Positions 1 to 9,355 of a stretch of 64,000 bases of DNA are shown piece after piece. Location of the stretch: the NCBI RefSeq assembly GCF_014358015.1, contig NZ_JACONV010000008.1, positions 117,573-181,572 on the forward strand, written 5' to 3'. The DNA is from Pseudomonas triticifolii. GTDB taxonomy: Bacteria > Pseudomonadota > Gammaproteobacteria > Pseudomonadales > Pseudomonadaceae. The position numbers and the translations under genes are program-made. Within the stretch, counting starts at the first letter, position 1. Every line of letters starts with the position of its first letter. The notes beneath the pieces were generated by a model. The model did no database searches and was not told where the DNA came from. It saw only the letters and a program-made list of their open reading frames with translations.

Positions 1-759
1 GGCGTGGTCAGCGACAAGCCCTTTGCCAATGACGCGGCCCAGGCGCGCGAGCTGGTCGAGGCTGCCGAGCGGCGGGGCGTGCTGCTCAGTGTTTACCAGA
101 ACCGGCGCTGGGACTCGGATTTTCTGACGCTTCGCAAGCTGATCGACAATCAGGTGCTGGGCTCGATCAGCCGCTTTGAATCCAGCATCGAACGCTATTC
201 GCCGCGCTCTGTGGGCAAGGCCAGTGGCGGCGGTATGTTGCGGGATCTGGGCAGTCATCTGGTGGATCAGGCGCTGGTGCTGTTCGGGCCGGCGGAGCGG
301 GTCTATGCCGAGCTGCAGTTCCCGGCACCGGACGACGAGCTGGACCATACCTTTTTTGTATCGCTGAGCCATGCCAATGGCGTGGTATCGCACCTGTCCG
401 GCAGTTGCCTGCAGAACACGCCCAAACCGCGTTTCAGGGTCAGCGGCTCGCTGGGTTGTTACAGCGTCGATGGGCTGGACGGTCAGGAGGAAGCTGCATT
501 TGCCGGTTTGACGCCACGCTCCGAAGGCGAGCGCTGGGGCGTGGAAGAACATCGCCGCTGGGGCTGGTTCGAGCAGGGCGATCATCGGGAGCGGGTGCCT
601 TCCGAACGTGGCTGTTGGCTGGCGTTCTATCACCAGCTCCAGGACGCGGTCGACGGCCAGGGCCAGGTGCCGGTCAATCCACGGGACGCAGTCGCGTCAG
701 CAACGGTCATGGACGCCGCGCGATTGAGTGCCCGCGAGGGGCGTGTCGTGGTGTTGTAA
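1..759 (+). CDS. Gfo/Idh/MocA family oxidoreductase, C-terminal part (5' end outside window)
   Basis: The reading frame is open from the first base, and the first residues (GVVSDKPFAND) fit the conserved substrate/NAD-loop 'DKP' motif in the middle of Gfo/Idh/MocA NAD(P)-dependent sugar or inositol dehydrogenases. The Rossmann N-terminus is therefore missing to the left. A GGGMLRDLGSHLVDQAL stretch matches the family's conserved active-site helix with a catalytic His. It lies just upstream of an inositol/ribose-type ABC importer, so a role in inositol or sugar catabolism is likely. The substrate cannot be read from sequence. A hairpin terminator follows. Confidence 0.85.
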   Translation, partial: GVVSDKPFANDAAQARELVEAAERRGVLLSVYQNRRWDSDFLTLRKLIDNQVLGSISRFESSIERYSPRSVGKASGGGMLRDLGSHLVDQALVLFGPAERVYAELQFPAPDDELDHTFFVSLSHANGVVSHLSGSCLQNTPKPRFRVSGSLGCYSVDGLDGQEEAAFAGLTPRSEGERWGVEEHRRWGWFEQGDHRERVPSERGCWLAFYHQLQDAVDGQGQVPVNPRDAVASATVMDAARLSAREGRVVVL

Positions 760-793
760 CGTTTTGAGTGGATGAATAGACAGCTTTCAGACA

Positions 794-824
794 GCCCGGC
801 GCCCCTCAGGACGTCGGGCTTTCT
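794..824 (+). terminator. Probable Rho-independent terminator after the dehydrogenase
   Basis: An inverted repeat GCCCGGCG / CGTCGGGC with one G-T pair is followed by TTTCT. It lies about 35 bases after the dehydrogenase stop and separates that gene from the ABC importer. Confidence 0.55.
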
Positions 825-876
825 GACATTTTCAGCCAGATAAAATAAAAACAGAATAAATTCTAAAATCAGTTGA

Positions 877-896
877 ATTGGAAAATATTTTCCAAT
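877..896. promoter_or_regulatory. 20-bp perfect palindrome, IolR/RpiR-type operator candidate
   Basis: ATTGGAAAATATTTTCCAAT is a perfect palindrome in an AT-rich stretch about 340 bases before the ABC binding-protein gene. Its core is GGAA-N6-TTCC, the motif reported for the RpiR-family inositol regulator IolR of Sinorhizobium. Position and sequence suggest an operator controlling the importer. Regulator identity is inferred, since no regulator gene is in view. Confidence 0.55.
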
Positions 897-1001
897 AGAG
901 TCGTTTTCAGGTTGCCGACTATCGAATCACCTTTGCTGTCAGATACGTCTGAACATCACAGGTAGCAAGCCAACAAAAACAAAACAAGATAGGTACTGTC
1001 G

Positions 1002-1160
1002 ATGAAAACCCCCACCTCTGGCGTACCCGCGCCCTCTGCATTCTGGATCCGGCTCATGGAGCGGTTCCTTACCCTCGTCGCACGCGGCATGTGCGTGCAT
1101 CACAAGGATGCGCTGCTGTTCTGCATGCCCGGCGCGACCGGTGTTCGCCTGCCGCGATAG
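1002..1160 (+). CDS. Possible 52-codon ORF in the importer leader
   Basis: ATG at 1002 is preceded by a weak AGGT. The frame runs to TAG at 1158 and begins MKTPTSGVPAPSAFWIRLME. Third positions are mostly G/C, as in the coding DNA around it. No family was recognised. It lies between the palindrome and the binding-protein gene, so it may be a leader peptide, a decayed permease or binding-protein start, or chance. Support is weak. Confidence 0.25.
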   Translation: MKTPTSGVPAPSAFWIRLMERFLTLVARGMCVHHKDALLFCMPGATGVRLPR

Positions 1161-1235
1161 ACCGCTTGCCGGACCGCTTCAAGGCTACGTCGTTACCAAG
1201 TCCGAACAACAACAAGAATTTGGAGACAGACTTTC

Positions 1236-2165
1236 ATGAAGACCCCGATTCGCTTCACTGCTCTGACCCTGGCCCTGATGCTTGGCAGTGGCGCTGCCCT
1301 GGCCGATCTTAAGGTGGGCGTGGCCATGTCGCAGTTTGATGACACCTGGCTGACCTATCTGCGTGAAGACATGAGCGCCAAGGCCAAGACCATGCCCGAT
1401 GGTGTGTCGCTGCAGTTCGTCGATGCCCGTGCAGACGTGAACAAACAGCTCGATCAGGTCGAGGAACTGATCGGCAAAAAAGTCGACGCTCTGATCGTGA
1501 ATCCGGTAGACACCGCCGCAACGGCCAAAATCACCAAGAAGGCCGTGGCTGCCGGTATTCCACTGGTGTATGTCAATCGTCGTCCCGATGACCTCAAACT
1601 GCCTGTGGGCGTCGCGACGGTCACCTCCGATGACGTAGAGGCAGGTCGACTGCAGATGGAGTACATCGCCGAGAAGATGGGCGGCAAGGGCAGCGTGATG
1701 ATTTTGATGGGCGATCTGGCCAACAACTCCACCAAGGGTCGTACAGACGGCGTGAAGGAAGTGCTGAAAAAATACCCTGGTATCAAGATCGATCAGGAGC
1801 AGACCGGTATCTGGTTGCGCCAGAAAGGCATGGACCTGACCAATGACTGGATCACCCAGGGCAGAACATTCAACGCGGTGATGGCCAATAACGACGAAAT
1901 GGCGATCGGCGCAGCCATGGCGCTCAAGCAGGCCGGTATCAAGCAAGGCACGGTATTCGTCGCAGGCGTCGACGGCACACCTGATGGCCTTAATGCGGTA
2001 ACCCGAGGGGATCTGACCGTTTCGGTTTACCAGGACGCGAAAGGCCAGGCCGACGGCGCTATCGATGCAGCCGTCAAAATGGCCAGGAAGGAAAAGCTCG
2101 AGACCCAGGCCATTGTCATTCCGTACCGCCTGATCACGCCTGAAAACGTGGTCTCCTTCAAATAA
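1236..2165 (+). CDS. Sugar ABC transporter substrate-binding protein (ribose/inositol type)
   Basis: This is a 309-residue periplasmic binding protein with a clear signal peptide ending ALA at about residue 23 and mature [13 protein letters not shown], the usual start of RbsB/IbpA-like type I periplasmic binding proteins. Conserved blocks include the hinge-region [20 protein letters not shown] and the [13 protein letters not shown] segment near the end. A GGAGA Shine-Dalgarno sits before ATG 1236. It is the first gene of a three-gene import operon with the ATPase (62-base gap) and permease. myo-Inositol is the best guess because of the neighbouring dehydrogenase and the IolR-like palindrome; ribose or another pentose is possible. 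Confidence 0.9.
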   Translation: MKTPIRFTALTLALMLGSGAALADLKVGVAMSQFDDTWLTYLREDMSAKAKTMPDGVSLQFVDARADVNKQLDQVEELIGKKVDALIVNPVDTAATAKITKKAVAAGIPLVYVNRRPDDLKLPVGVATVTSDDVEAGRLQMEYIAEKMGGKGSVMILMGDLANNSTKGRTDGVKEVLKKYPGIKIDQEQTGIWLRQKGMDLTNDWITQGRTFNAVMANNDEMAIGAAMALKQAGIKQGTVFVAGVDGTPDGLNAVTRGDLTVSVYQDAKGQADGAIDAAVKMARKEKLETQAIVIPYRLITPENVVSFK

Positions 2166-2227
2166 GAACAGCCGACAGGCCGGGCAGTTACTGCGTCCCG
2201 GCCCTGTCGCATGAGGAGCTTGTCATC

Positions 2228-3805
2228 ATGTCCGGTTCAGCTACTGCCACTCCGCCCGCCCAGCGCGATTCCTCTTCCGGTAGTGCAGGTCAAGACGCCC
2301 TGAATGCCCAGCCACCTTATCTGCTGGAAATCAGCAATATCAGCAAGGGCTTTCCTGGCGTCATTGCACTCAACGATGTGCAACTGCGGGTCCGCCCCGG
2401 CAGCGTATTGGCGCTGATGGGCGAGAACGGCGCCGGCAAATCCACCCTCATGAAGATTATTGCCGGTATCTATCAGCCGGACGCAGGCGAAATCCGTCTG
2501 CGGGGTAACCCCGTCACGTTTGATACACCGCTTGCGGCCCTGCAGTCAGGGATCGCCATGATCCATCAGGAACTGAACCTGATGCCCTTCATGAGCATCG
2601 CGGAAAACATCTGGATCGGTCGCGAACAGCTCAACGGCTTGCACATGATCGATCACCGGGAAATGTTCCGTTGCACGGCCCAACTGCTGGAGCGCCTGCG
2701 TATAAAACTGGACCCGCAAGAGCTGGTTGGCAACCTGAGCATCGCCGAGCGGCAGATGGTCGAGATTGCGAAGGCGGTCTCCTACAACTCCGATGTACTG
2801 ATCATGGACGAGCCGACCTCGGCCATTACCGAGACCGAAGTCGCGCATCTTTTCTCGATCATTGGTGACCTTCGCGCCCAGGGTAAGGGCATCATTTACA
2901 TCACCCACAAGATGAATGAAGTGTTCGAGATTGCCGATGAGGTGGCCGTGTTTCGTGATGGCTGCTACATCGGTCTGCAACGTGCCGAAAGCATGGATGG
3001 CGACAGCCTGATTTCGATGATGGTGGGCCGTGAGCTGACCCAGCTGTTTCCAGAGCGTGAAAAGCCGGTGGGGGATCTGCTGCTCTCGGTTCGGGACCTG
3101 CGCCTGAACGGGATCTTCCAGGGTGTGTCTTTCGACCTGCATGCCGGAGAGGTGCTGGGCATTGCCGGTCTGATGGGCTCGGGCCGGACCAATGTTGCAG
3201 AAACACTGTTCGGCATCACGCCCAGTGATGGCGGCGAGATTCACTTCGATGGCGCAGCCGTGCGTATCGGCGACCCCCATCAGGCTATCGGCCTGGGGTT
3301 TGCGCTGCTGACAGAGGATCGCAAACTCACGGGGCTGTTTCCCTGCCTTTCAGTGATGGAAAACATGGAAATGGCAGTGCTGGCCAATTACGCCGGCAAT
3401 GGCTTCGTCAAGCAAAAGGCCCTGCGCGCGCTGTGCGAAGACATGTGCAAAAAGTTGCGGGTCAAGACGCCATCGCTGGAACAGTGCATCGATACATTGT
3501 CAGGCGGCAATCAACAGAAGGCCTTGCTGGCTCGCTGGCTGATGACCAACCCCAGGGTGTTGATTCTCGACGAGCCTACCCGCGGTATCGACGTCGGCGC
3601 CAAGGCCGAGATCTATCGCCTGATTGCTTTCCTGGCCAGTGAGGGCATGGCGGTCATCATGATCTCCTCCGAGCTGCCCGAAGTACTGGGCATGAGCGAT
3701 CGGGTCATGGTCATGCACGAGGGCGAGATGATGGGCATCCTGCCGCGCAGCGAAGCAACCCAGGAAAAGGTCATGCATCTGGCGTCCGGGCATTCGAACC
3801 CTTGA
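2228..3805 (+). CDS. Sugar ABC transporter ATP-binding protein (double-NBD, RbsA/MglA type)
   Basis: This 525-residue ATPase has two tandem nucleotide-binding domains, as in RbsA and MglA. The first carries Walker [10 protein letters not shown], a signature-like [14 protein letters not shown] and Walker [12 protein letters not shown]. The second has the degenerate Walker [13 protein letters not shown] usual for this family, then LSGGNQQK and [12 protein letters not shown]. About 35 residues precede the first domain. GAGGAG precedes the ATG. It energises import with the flanking binding protein and permease. Confidence 0.93.
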   Translation: MSGSATATPPAQRDSSSGSAGQDALNAQPPYLLEISNISKGFPGVIALNDVQLRVRPGSVLALMGENGAGKSTLMKIIAGIYQPDAGEIRLRGNPVTFDTPLAALQSGIAMIHQELNLMPFMSIAENIWIGREQLNGLHMIDHREMFRCTAQLLERLRIKLDPQELVGNLSIAERQMVEIAKAVSYNSDVLIMDEPTSAITETEVAHLFSIIGDLRAQGKGIIYITHKMNEVFEIADEVAVFRDGCYIGLQRAESMDGDSLISMMVGRELTQLFPEREKPVGDLLLSVRDLRLNGIFQGVSFDLHAGEVLGIAGLMGSGRTNVAETLFGITPSDGGEIHFDGAAVRIGDPHQAIGLGFALLTEDRKLTGLFPCLSVMENMEMAVLANYAGNGFVKQKALRALCEDMCKKLRVKTPSLEQCIDTLSGGNQQKALLARWLMTNPRVLILDEPTRGIDVGAKAEIYRLIAFLASEGMAVIMISSELPEVLGMSDRVMVMHEGEMMGILPRSEATQEKVMHLASGHSNP

Positions 3806-3872
3806 GTTCGCACCACCGGACGATTGCCATCAGAACTCGCCAGAAAAAGAACAAGAGCCAGAGGGAAAGAAC

Positions 3873-4898
3873 ATGAGCAACGCAATCCTGCAGAACAAAC
3901 CGGCCCTGGCGCCGACCAAAAGCAAACGACGGTTGCCGACCGAACTCAGCATCTTTCTGGTGCTGATCGGGATCGGGCTGATTTTCGAACTGTTTGGCTG
4001 GATCGTTCGCGATCAGAGCTTTTTGCTCAACTCGCAACGGCTGGTGCTGATGATTCTGCAAGTGTCGGTCATCGGCCTGCTGGCCATTGGCGTGACCCAG
4101 GTGATCATCACGACGGGTATCGATCTGTCGTCAGGCTCGGTGCTGGCCTTGTCGGCGATGATTGCCGCGAGTCTGGCGCAGACGTCGGATTTCTCGCGCG
4201 CGGTATTCCCTTCGTTGACCGATCTGCCCGTGTGGATTCCGGTGGTGGTCGGTCTGGGTGTCGGGTTACTGGCTGGCGCAATCAACGGCAGTATCATCGC
4301 CATCACTGGCATTCCGCCTTTTATCGCCACGCTCGGGATGATGGTGTCGGCCCGTGGGCTGGCGCGCTTCTACACGGAAGGCCAGCCTGTCAGCATGCTC
4401 TCGGACTCCTACACCGCTATCGGTCAGGGCGCGATGCCGGTGATCATCTTTCTGGTGGTTGCGGTCATCTTCCACATTGCGCTGCGTTACACCAAATATG
4501 GCAAGTACACCTACGCCATCGGCGGCAACATGCAGGCGGCCCGCACGTCCGGGATCAACGTCAAGCGTCATCTGGTCATTGTCTACAGCATCGCCGGTCT
4601 GCTGGCGGGCCTTGCAGGCGTTGTCGCCTCGGCGCGTGCTGCCACAGGTCAGGCGGGTATGGGCATGTCGTATGAGCTGGACGCCATTGCTGCAGCGGTG
4701 ATCGGCGGCACCAGTCTGGCCGGGGGAGTAGGGCGCATCACCGGGACCGTCATTGGTGCGTTGATCCTCGGGGTGATGGCGAGCGGGTTTACCTTCGTCG
4801 GGGTTGACGCCTACGTTCAGGACATCATCAAGGGGCTGATCATTGTGGTGGCGGTCGTGATCGATCAATATCGCAACAAGCGCAAGACCAAGCGCTGA
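3873..4898 (+). CDS. Sugar ABC transporter permease (RbsC type)
   Basis: This 341-residue hydrophobic protein has about eight to ten membrane segments and the family motifs VTQVIITTGIDLSSGSVLAL, ITGIPPFIATLGMM and IAAAVIGGTSLAGGVGRITG. AGAGGGAAAGAAC precedes ATG 3873. It is the last gene of the importer operon, with a strong hairpin terminator 23 bases downstream. The protein forms the inner-membrane channel as a homodimer with the double ATPase. Confidence 0.92.
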   Translation: MSNAILQNKPALAPTKSKRRLPTELSIFLVLIGIGLIFELFGWIVRDQSFLLNSQRLVLMILQVSVIGLLAIGVTQVIITTGIDLSSGSVLALSAMIAASLAQTSDFSRAVFPSLTDLPVWIPVVVGLGVGLLAGAINGSIIAITGIPPFIATLGMMVSARGLARFYTEGQPVSMLSDSYTAIGQGAMPVIIFLVVAVIFHIALRYTKYGKYTYAIGGNMQAARTSGINVKRHLVIVYSIAGLLAGLAGVVASARAATGQAGMGMSYELDAIAAAVIGGTSLAGGVGRITGTVIGALILGVMASGFTFVGVDAYVQDIIKGLIIVVAVVIDQYRNKRKTKR

Positions 4899-4920
4899 GC
4901 CCTACCGCAGCAAACGATAC

Positions 4921-4949
4921 GCACAAGGGCCTTTGAGGCCCTTTTGTGC
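4921..4949 (+). terminator. Rho-independent terminator of the sugar importer operon
   Basis: A long, nearly perfect inverted repeat (GCACAAGGGCCT then AGGCCCTTTTGTGC, loop TTG) starts 23 bases after the permease stop. The T-rich right arm fits intrinsic termination in the plus direction, and the symmetry could also stop opposing transcripts. Confidence 0.75.
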
Positions 4950-5211
4950 ATCATTAAGGAAGCTGGAACCGATGGGTTCTGCGTCGGTCAGACCCTCATC
5001 CAGCCGAGCCCAATACAGGTTTGGTGCCGGGTTTTCAGGGGCTAACGCGCAATTGTTGTGCAAAATGCCTTCAATTGTGTTGCCGAGTGCGCAAGGCGGC
5101 CTTAGACTGCCGCCCCTCGTAAATTGAGTGCCAGGTGGCGCTTGGAGATTATGGCGCTTGAACGGCAACGTTGAGCCGCTCCTCAATGCACGTTTTTTTA
5201 TAGAGAAATCA

Positions 5212-5616
5212 ATGACAAAGGAAAAGTTGCTGGCCATGCCGGCCGATGACTACATGAACGCCGAGCAGCACGCTTTCTTCGTCGAGCTGTTGCAGAACAT
5301 GAAGGTCGAGATCCACGAGCGAATCGAGCAGAGCCGTATTGCCATCGAAAGCCTGGACACGCCTGCCGACCCTGCCGATGCTGCTTCCGTTGAAGAAGAG
5401 CGTCACTGGCTGGTCAATGTTATTGACCGTGATCAGCGCATGCTTCCGCAGCTGGAAATGGCATTGTCGCGCATTGCTGAAGACACCTTCGGCTGGTGCG
5501 ATGACAGCGGCGAGCCTATCGGCCTCAAGCGCCTGCTGATCAGCCCGACGACCAAGTATTGCATCGAAGCGCAAGAGCGCCACGAGCAGATCGACAAGCA
5601 CCAGCGCCAGGCCTGA
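5212..5616 (+). CDS. dksA2: DksA paralogue with incomplete zinc finger (DksA2-like)
   Basis: This 134-residue protein has the DksA coiled-coil tip motif DPADAASVEEE, equivalent to the catalytically important DxxDxA of E. coli DksA. The zinc-finger region aligns with DksA but keeps only two of four cysteines: GWCDDSG and KYCIEAQ replace CxxC and CxxC. This is the pattern of P. aeruginosa DksA2, a zinc-independent backup that binds RNA polymerase and works with ppGpp. ATG 5212 is chosen because homology begins there; an in-frame upstream ATG at 5128 would add 28 unrelated residues. It is monocistronic, with a terminator downstream. No Zur-box-like palindrome was found upstream. Confidence 0.82.
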   Translation: MTKEKLLAMPADDYMNAEQHAFFVELLQNMKVEIHERIEQSRIAIESLDTPADPADAASVEEERHWLVNVIDRDQRMLPQLEMALSRIAEDTFGWCDDSGEPIGLKRLLISPTTKYCIEAQERHEQIDKHQRQA

Positions 5617-5642
5617 TTCACAGGAACCTTGGGGTGCAATGC

Positions 5643-5677
5643 AACCGGGACGCAAGAGATTGCCTCCCGGTTTTGTT
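5643..5677 (+). terminator. Rho-independent terminator after the dksA2-like gene
   Basis: Arms AACCGGGA and TCCCGGTT are separated by 14 bases and followed by a T-rich tail (TTTTGTT), 26 bases after the stop codon. Confidence 0.75.
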
Positions 5678-5795
5678 ATGCCTGAAATTTGTCGTGCCCC
5701 TCATACCCGTTTACAACTATCGGCTCATGGCACATTGCCGTTTTCTGGCGTTTAATGAGGGCAATAACGACAAATAAAAACAGGGGTGACACGGC

Positions 5796-7373
5796 ATGTC
5801 CGAGAACGCATTGGAAGCGGTCCGTTGGTGGGTTCCTGCAGTGCAGAGCGTCATGCTGTGTGTGCTGTTGGCGGCTATGACCTTCGCAGGCCTGTCGTTT
5901 TATTTCGCCGTTCCCGCTGGCCTGTTGCTGCTCTGGCTACCGCGTCTGCTACAAAGAAGCACTGCCCGACCTTCAGCGCCAGCGAACGATAACGCCATCG
6001 GGCTTTTGGCCCGCGACCTTTCTCACACCACCAGCCACAACGCGCTGTCCGCCGCGCAGGTGGCGTTTGCCGTTCGCCAACTGGCGGGCAAGGTCCAGTC
6101 GCAACTCGACACCGCCGAACAGGTGGTCAGCAGTGCCGATTTGATGATCGCGACTGAGCAACAGGCGGCCCAGTTGAGTCAGCGCGCCTTGTCTGCTGCC
6201 AGCCAGGCGCGTCAACGCAGCGATGCTGGCAGCGGGGTGCTGACCGAGTCTATTCAGCGCATGCATCGGTTGAGTCAGGGAGCTGTGCACAGTCGCGAGC
6301 TGATCGAGGCGTTAAGCCAGCGCAGCGAAGAAATTCAACGTGTAACGATGGTGATCGAGTCCATCGCCAGTCAGACCAACCTGCTGGCGCTCAATGCAGC
6401 CATTGAAGCGGCTCGTGCGGGCGAGCAGGGTCGAGGGTTTGCCGTTGTGGCCGACGAGGTTCGTGGGCTGGCCGGGCGTACCGCCAGTGCGACCCGGGAA
6501 GTGGGGCAGATGGTGGCCGATATCCAGCAGCGCACCTCGCAGGTCGTAGGGCAAATACGTCAGCTCTCAACCGATCTGGATGCCGGTGTCGAACAGGTCG
6601 AACTCACCGGACAGCATCTGGAAAGTATTGCGCGCCTGGCCGTAGAGGTGGAAAGCCAGGTGGGTGAAATCGCGCAAGGCGCGCAAACCAATCAGGACCA
6701 GTTGGCCAGTTTGTTCGTGGCAGTCGAACGCATGCGCAGTGACCTTGCGGTCAGCGATGAGCAGACGCGGCATCTGGCCAGGGCCGCGGTACAGATGGAA
6801 GGGCAGGCAGAGTCCATCAGTCAGCGCCTGGCCGAGGTTGGCCTGGATGATTATCACCAGCGTATCTATGACCTGGCTCGCGAGGGTGCGCAGCAGATCG
6901 CGGCGAAGTTCGAAGCCGACATAGAGCGCGGGACGGTCAGCCTCGACGAGTTGTTCGATCGACAGTACAAGCCCATTCCCGACACCTCACCGACGCGCTT
7001 CAACACCCGCTTCGACCGATACACCGATCAGGTGCTGCCCGGTATTCAGGAACCCTTATTGACGCGCCACGATGGTCTGGTGTTTGCGATAGCCTGTACC
7101 CAGCAGGGCTACGTGCCGACCCACAACAATGCGTTCAACCAGCCGTTGACCGGCGATCCCTTGGTGGACAACGCTCGCAATCGCAGTAAACGAAAATTTG
7201 ATGACCGCACCGGTATTCGTTGCGGCAGCCATCAGCAGCCGGTCTTGCTGCAAACCTACACCCGAGACACTGGCGAGCTGATGCATGATCTCTCAGTGCC
7301 GATCCTGATCAAGGGGCGGCATTGGGGTGGGCTGCGGCTGGGCTACAAGCCTGAAAGTGCTGTCGCGAAGTAG
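5796..7373 (+). CDS. Methyl-accepting chemotaxis protein with C-terminal extension
   Basis: This is a 525-residue chemoreceptor. Two hydrophobic segments lie close together near residues 14-50 with almost no loop, so there is no periplasmic sensor. The signalling hairpin tip is unmistakable ([20 protein letters not shown], then [18 protein letters not shown], roughly residues 190-230). After the second coiled-coil arm, about 165 residues form an extra domain with YVPTHNNAF and [12 protein letters not shown] motifs, possibly a cytoplasmic Cache-like sensor. GGGGTGACACGGC precedes the ATG. It is a single gene, and the signal it detects is unknown. Confidence 0.88.
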   Translation: MSENALEAVRWWVPAVQSVMLCVLLAAMTFAGLSFYFAVPAGLLLLWLPRLLQRSTARPSAPANDNAIGLLARDLSHTTSHNALSAAQVAFAVRQLAGKVQSQLDTAEQVVSSADLMIATEQQAAQLSQRALSAASQARQRSDAGSGVLTESIQRMHRLSQGAVHSRELIEALSQRSEEIQRVTMVIESIASQTNLLALNAAIEAARAGEQGRGFAVVADEVRGLAGRTASATREVGQMVADIQQRTSQVVGQIRQLSTDLDAGVEQVELTGQHLESIARLAVEVESQVGEIAQGAQTNQDQLASLFVAVERMRSDLAVSDEQTRHLARAAVQMEGQAESISQRLAEVGLDDYHQRIYDLAREGAQQIAAKFEADIERGTVSLDELFDRQYKPIPDTSPTRFNTRFDRYTDQVLPGIQEPLLTRHDGLVFAIACTQQGYVPTHNNAFNQPLTGDPLVDNARNRSKRKFDDRTGIRCGSHQQPVLLQTYTRDTGELMHDLSVPILIKGRHWGGLRLGYKPESAVAK

Positions 7374-7601
7374 TGACTTGTTGTGTCTGTAACTAAGGAT
7401 AACGATGTATATAGTTATCGGCTTATCCTGAATGGCAGCGCTATTCCGGTTAAATGCCGTATTTTTAATATGTAGGACTTTTCTGAAAAGCTTCTCCGTA
7501 ACTTGACTGTTTGCTCGCGCTGAGCAAGCTACTTAAATCAACGTAATGATTTGTTGATTTTAAGGCGGCTAATACAGGGCCGATTCAAGGACGGAAATAA
7601 A

Positions 7602-9083
7602 ATGAAAACTACAAGGGATGTTAAAGAGAGGGGGGCGGTCTCCGATGCTGCTGCGTTAAGGGTGACCGTTCGTGTAGGTCTTTTCTTCGATGGTACGGGT
7701 AATAATCGTATCAATAGCCGGATTGGCGCTGATTGTCAGGCGCTGATGGAGGTTAATGGCGATCGTCACATCAAAGAGTGTGCAGGGCGTCACGCTGATC
7801 CAGGCAGTAGTTACAGTAACGACCTCAGTAATATTGCAAGGCTTGCCGATCTGTATCGTCATCAGCCTGTTGCGGCAAACGATGGACATGGCCTGAGGGT
7901 GTATTGGCCTGTGTACGTCAGTGGTGCCGGAACAACCTCGGGGTGTCGTGATTCGTTGTGGCCCGGGCAGAGCTTCGGCAGAGGCCCTACCGGCGTCGTG
8001 GCCAAAGTCGAGCGCGCATTCAAGAAGCTGGACGCACGTTGCCGGGCATTTACCGATGAAAATCCCGGGTGTGTGATCGCGGCCCTCGAACTGGATGTAT
8101 TCGGTTTTAGCCGCGGCGGCGCGTCGGCCAGGCATTTCGTCAATGAAATACTCAAGAAAACGACAGGGATGCTTGAGCCCGTGCTGCGGAGTAGAAAAGT
8201 GCGCCTGAGCGAGGATTTCAGTTGGGCAAATGACAGCGTGCGGATCAAGGTGGTCGGTCTATTCGACACAGTCGCGGCCATAGGCAGTTTGAAAGATCTG
8301 GGTAATGTCAGTGATTTCGCCAATGGTCGGGTGAACCTTTATCTGCCCCCTGGCTGTGCTCAGCAAATCTTCCATCTGGTGGCCCGCGACGAGTTGCGTC
8401 GCAACTTTGCACTCAACAGCATCAGACCTGTGTGGTCGCGTGAGATCGTGCTGCCCGGCGTGCACTCCGACATCGGAGGGGGTTATCCGCCGCAAATGCA
8501 GGAAAACGTGCTGTTGACCCGACCCCGTGTCGACAATGGTTGCACCGACCACCCAACCGCATCGACCTGTGCCTGGCTGCAAGCTCGCCTGGAGTTGCAA
8601 CAGCTCGATGCCGAGCGCTGGCTTGACCCTCAGGATGCTCAGGCGATGTTGCAGGTGCAGGCCTGCGATACGTTCTACAAAGCAAGCCGCTCTTCATTGG
8701 GTGGGCGTTCAGCTGTGGTGGCGGCGTGCTTGCGACGGCAGGTTTTTGGTCACTTGTCTCGCGTGCATCTGCGGGTCATGCATGCGCTGGCGCTGGACGA
8801 AGGCGTACCGTTCGACCCCATTCCCTTGACACAGGATCTCCAACTGCCGGGAGAGCTTGAAGGGATCGCACGCAAACTGATCGACTACGCGCGGGGCGAG
8901 CCGTATTCACTGAGTGACGATGAAGAGCAGGTGTTGCGCTGGCGCTACATTCATCATTCGGCGCATTGGGGGGCTGCCATCGGAAGCCTGGGCAGTCTTG
9001 GCGATGCCGTGTTCGTGCATGCGCCTGAGCCGGGGGGCCGGATACTTCATCCCAACATCGGACAGCCCGGCTATCCCCAGTGA
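7602..9083 (+). CDS. DUF2235 protein, probable Tle-family (type VI) phospholipase
   Basis: This 493-residue protein has the DUF2235 hallmarks: LFFDGTGNN near the N-terminus, the lipase elbow GFSRGG with predicted nucleophile Ser170, VGLFDTVAAIGS, and VHSDIGGGY. DUF2235 proteins include the Tle1 family of type VI secreted phospholipases, which use a GxSxG triad. ATG 7602 is preferred over an upstream start at 7551 because AAGGACGG lies just before it. The first 200 bases and the 228-base spacer upstream are richer in A/T than neighbours, hinting at acquisition. No VgrG, Hcp, PAAR or obvious immunity gene is adjacent, so secretion and toxicity are inference. Confidence 0.75.
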   Translation: MKTTRDVKERGAVSDAAALRVTVRVGLFFDGTGNNRINSRIGADCQALMEVNGDRHIKECAGRHADPGSSYSNDLSNIARLADLYRHQPVAANDGHGLRVYWPVYVSGAGTTSGCRDSLWPGQSFGRGPTGVVAKVERAFKKLDARCRAFTDENPGCVIAALELDVFGFSRGGASARHFVNEILKKTTGMLEPVLRSRKVRLSEDFSWANDSVRIKVVGLFDTVAAIGSLKDLGNVSDFANGRVNLYLPPGCAQQIFHLVARDELRRNFALNSIRPVWSREIVLPGVHSDIGGGYPPQMQENVLLTRPRVDNGCTDHPTASTCAWLQARLELQQLDAERWLDPQDAQAMLQVQACDTFYKASRSSLGGRSAVVAACLRRQVFGHLSRVHLRVMHALALDEGVPFDPIPLTQDLQLPGELEGIARKLIDYARGEPYSLSDDEEQVLRWRYIHHSAHWGAAIGSLGSLGDAVFVHAPEPGGRILHPNIGQPGYPQ

Positions 9084-9118
9084 GGCCCGGTGACTGAACA
9101 CGTCAACGGTTTTTCGAA

Positions 9119-9355
9119 TCAAGGGCTCTTGTGCAGCAGGGCGTTCAACTCGTCCACCACAGGGGCCCACTCCGCATCGCTGCGCAGTTCTTCTTTCAGA
9201 AAGTCTGCCTGCTGTCTTGTCCAGAAATCGGCGTCGACCAGTTTGACGTCGTCAGGCAATTGATGGGCCTGGGCAAACTTTGTAATGTCGTCTTCATCCG
9301 AGGGCAGTCCCAATTGATCAAACAGTCCAGCCAGAGTCGGGTTCGGCAATTCCAT
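9119..9355 (-). CDS. DUF2789 domain-containing protein
   Basis: This 78-residue soluble protein fits the DUF2789 family along its whole length: MELPNPTLAGLFDQLGLPS, a HQLPDDVKL segment, FWTRQQADFL and a final AEWAPVVDELNALL. GAGGAGATGAC precedes the ATG. The function of the family is unknown. It is convergent with the DUF2235 gene with a 35-base gap and is probably transcribed alone. Confidence 0.8.
   Translation of the reverse strand: MELPNPTLAGLFDQLGLPSDEDDITKFAQAHQLPDDVKLVDADFWTRQQADFLKEELRSDAEWAPVVDELNALLHKSP

Noticed and set aside
4951..5211. Possible Zur box before the dksA2-like gene
   Set aside because: No GTTATA-NN-TATAAC-like palindrome could be found by eye.
7535..7561. Inverted repeat AAATCAAC/GTTGATTT before the DUF2235 gene
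   Set aside because: Weak AT-rich stem without a clear role; recorded but not called.
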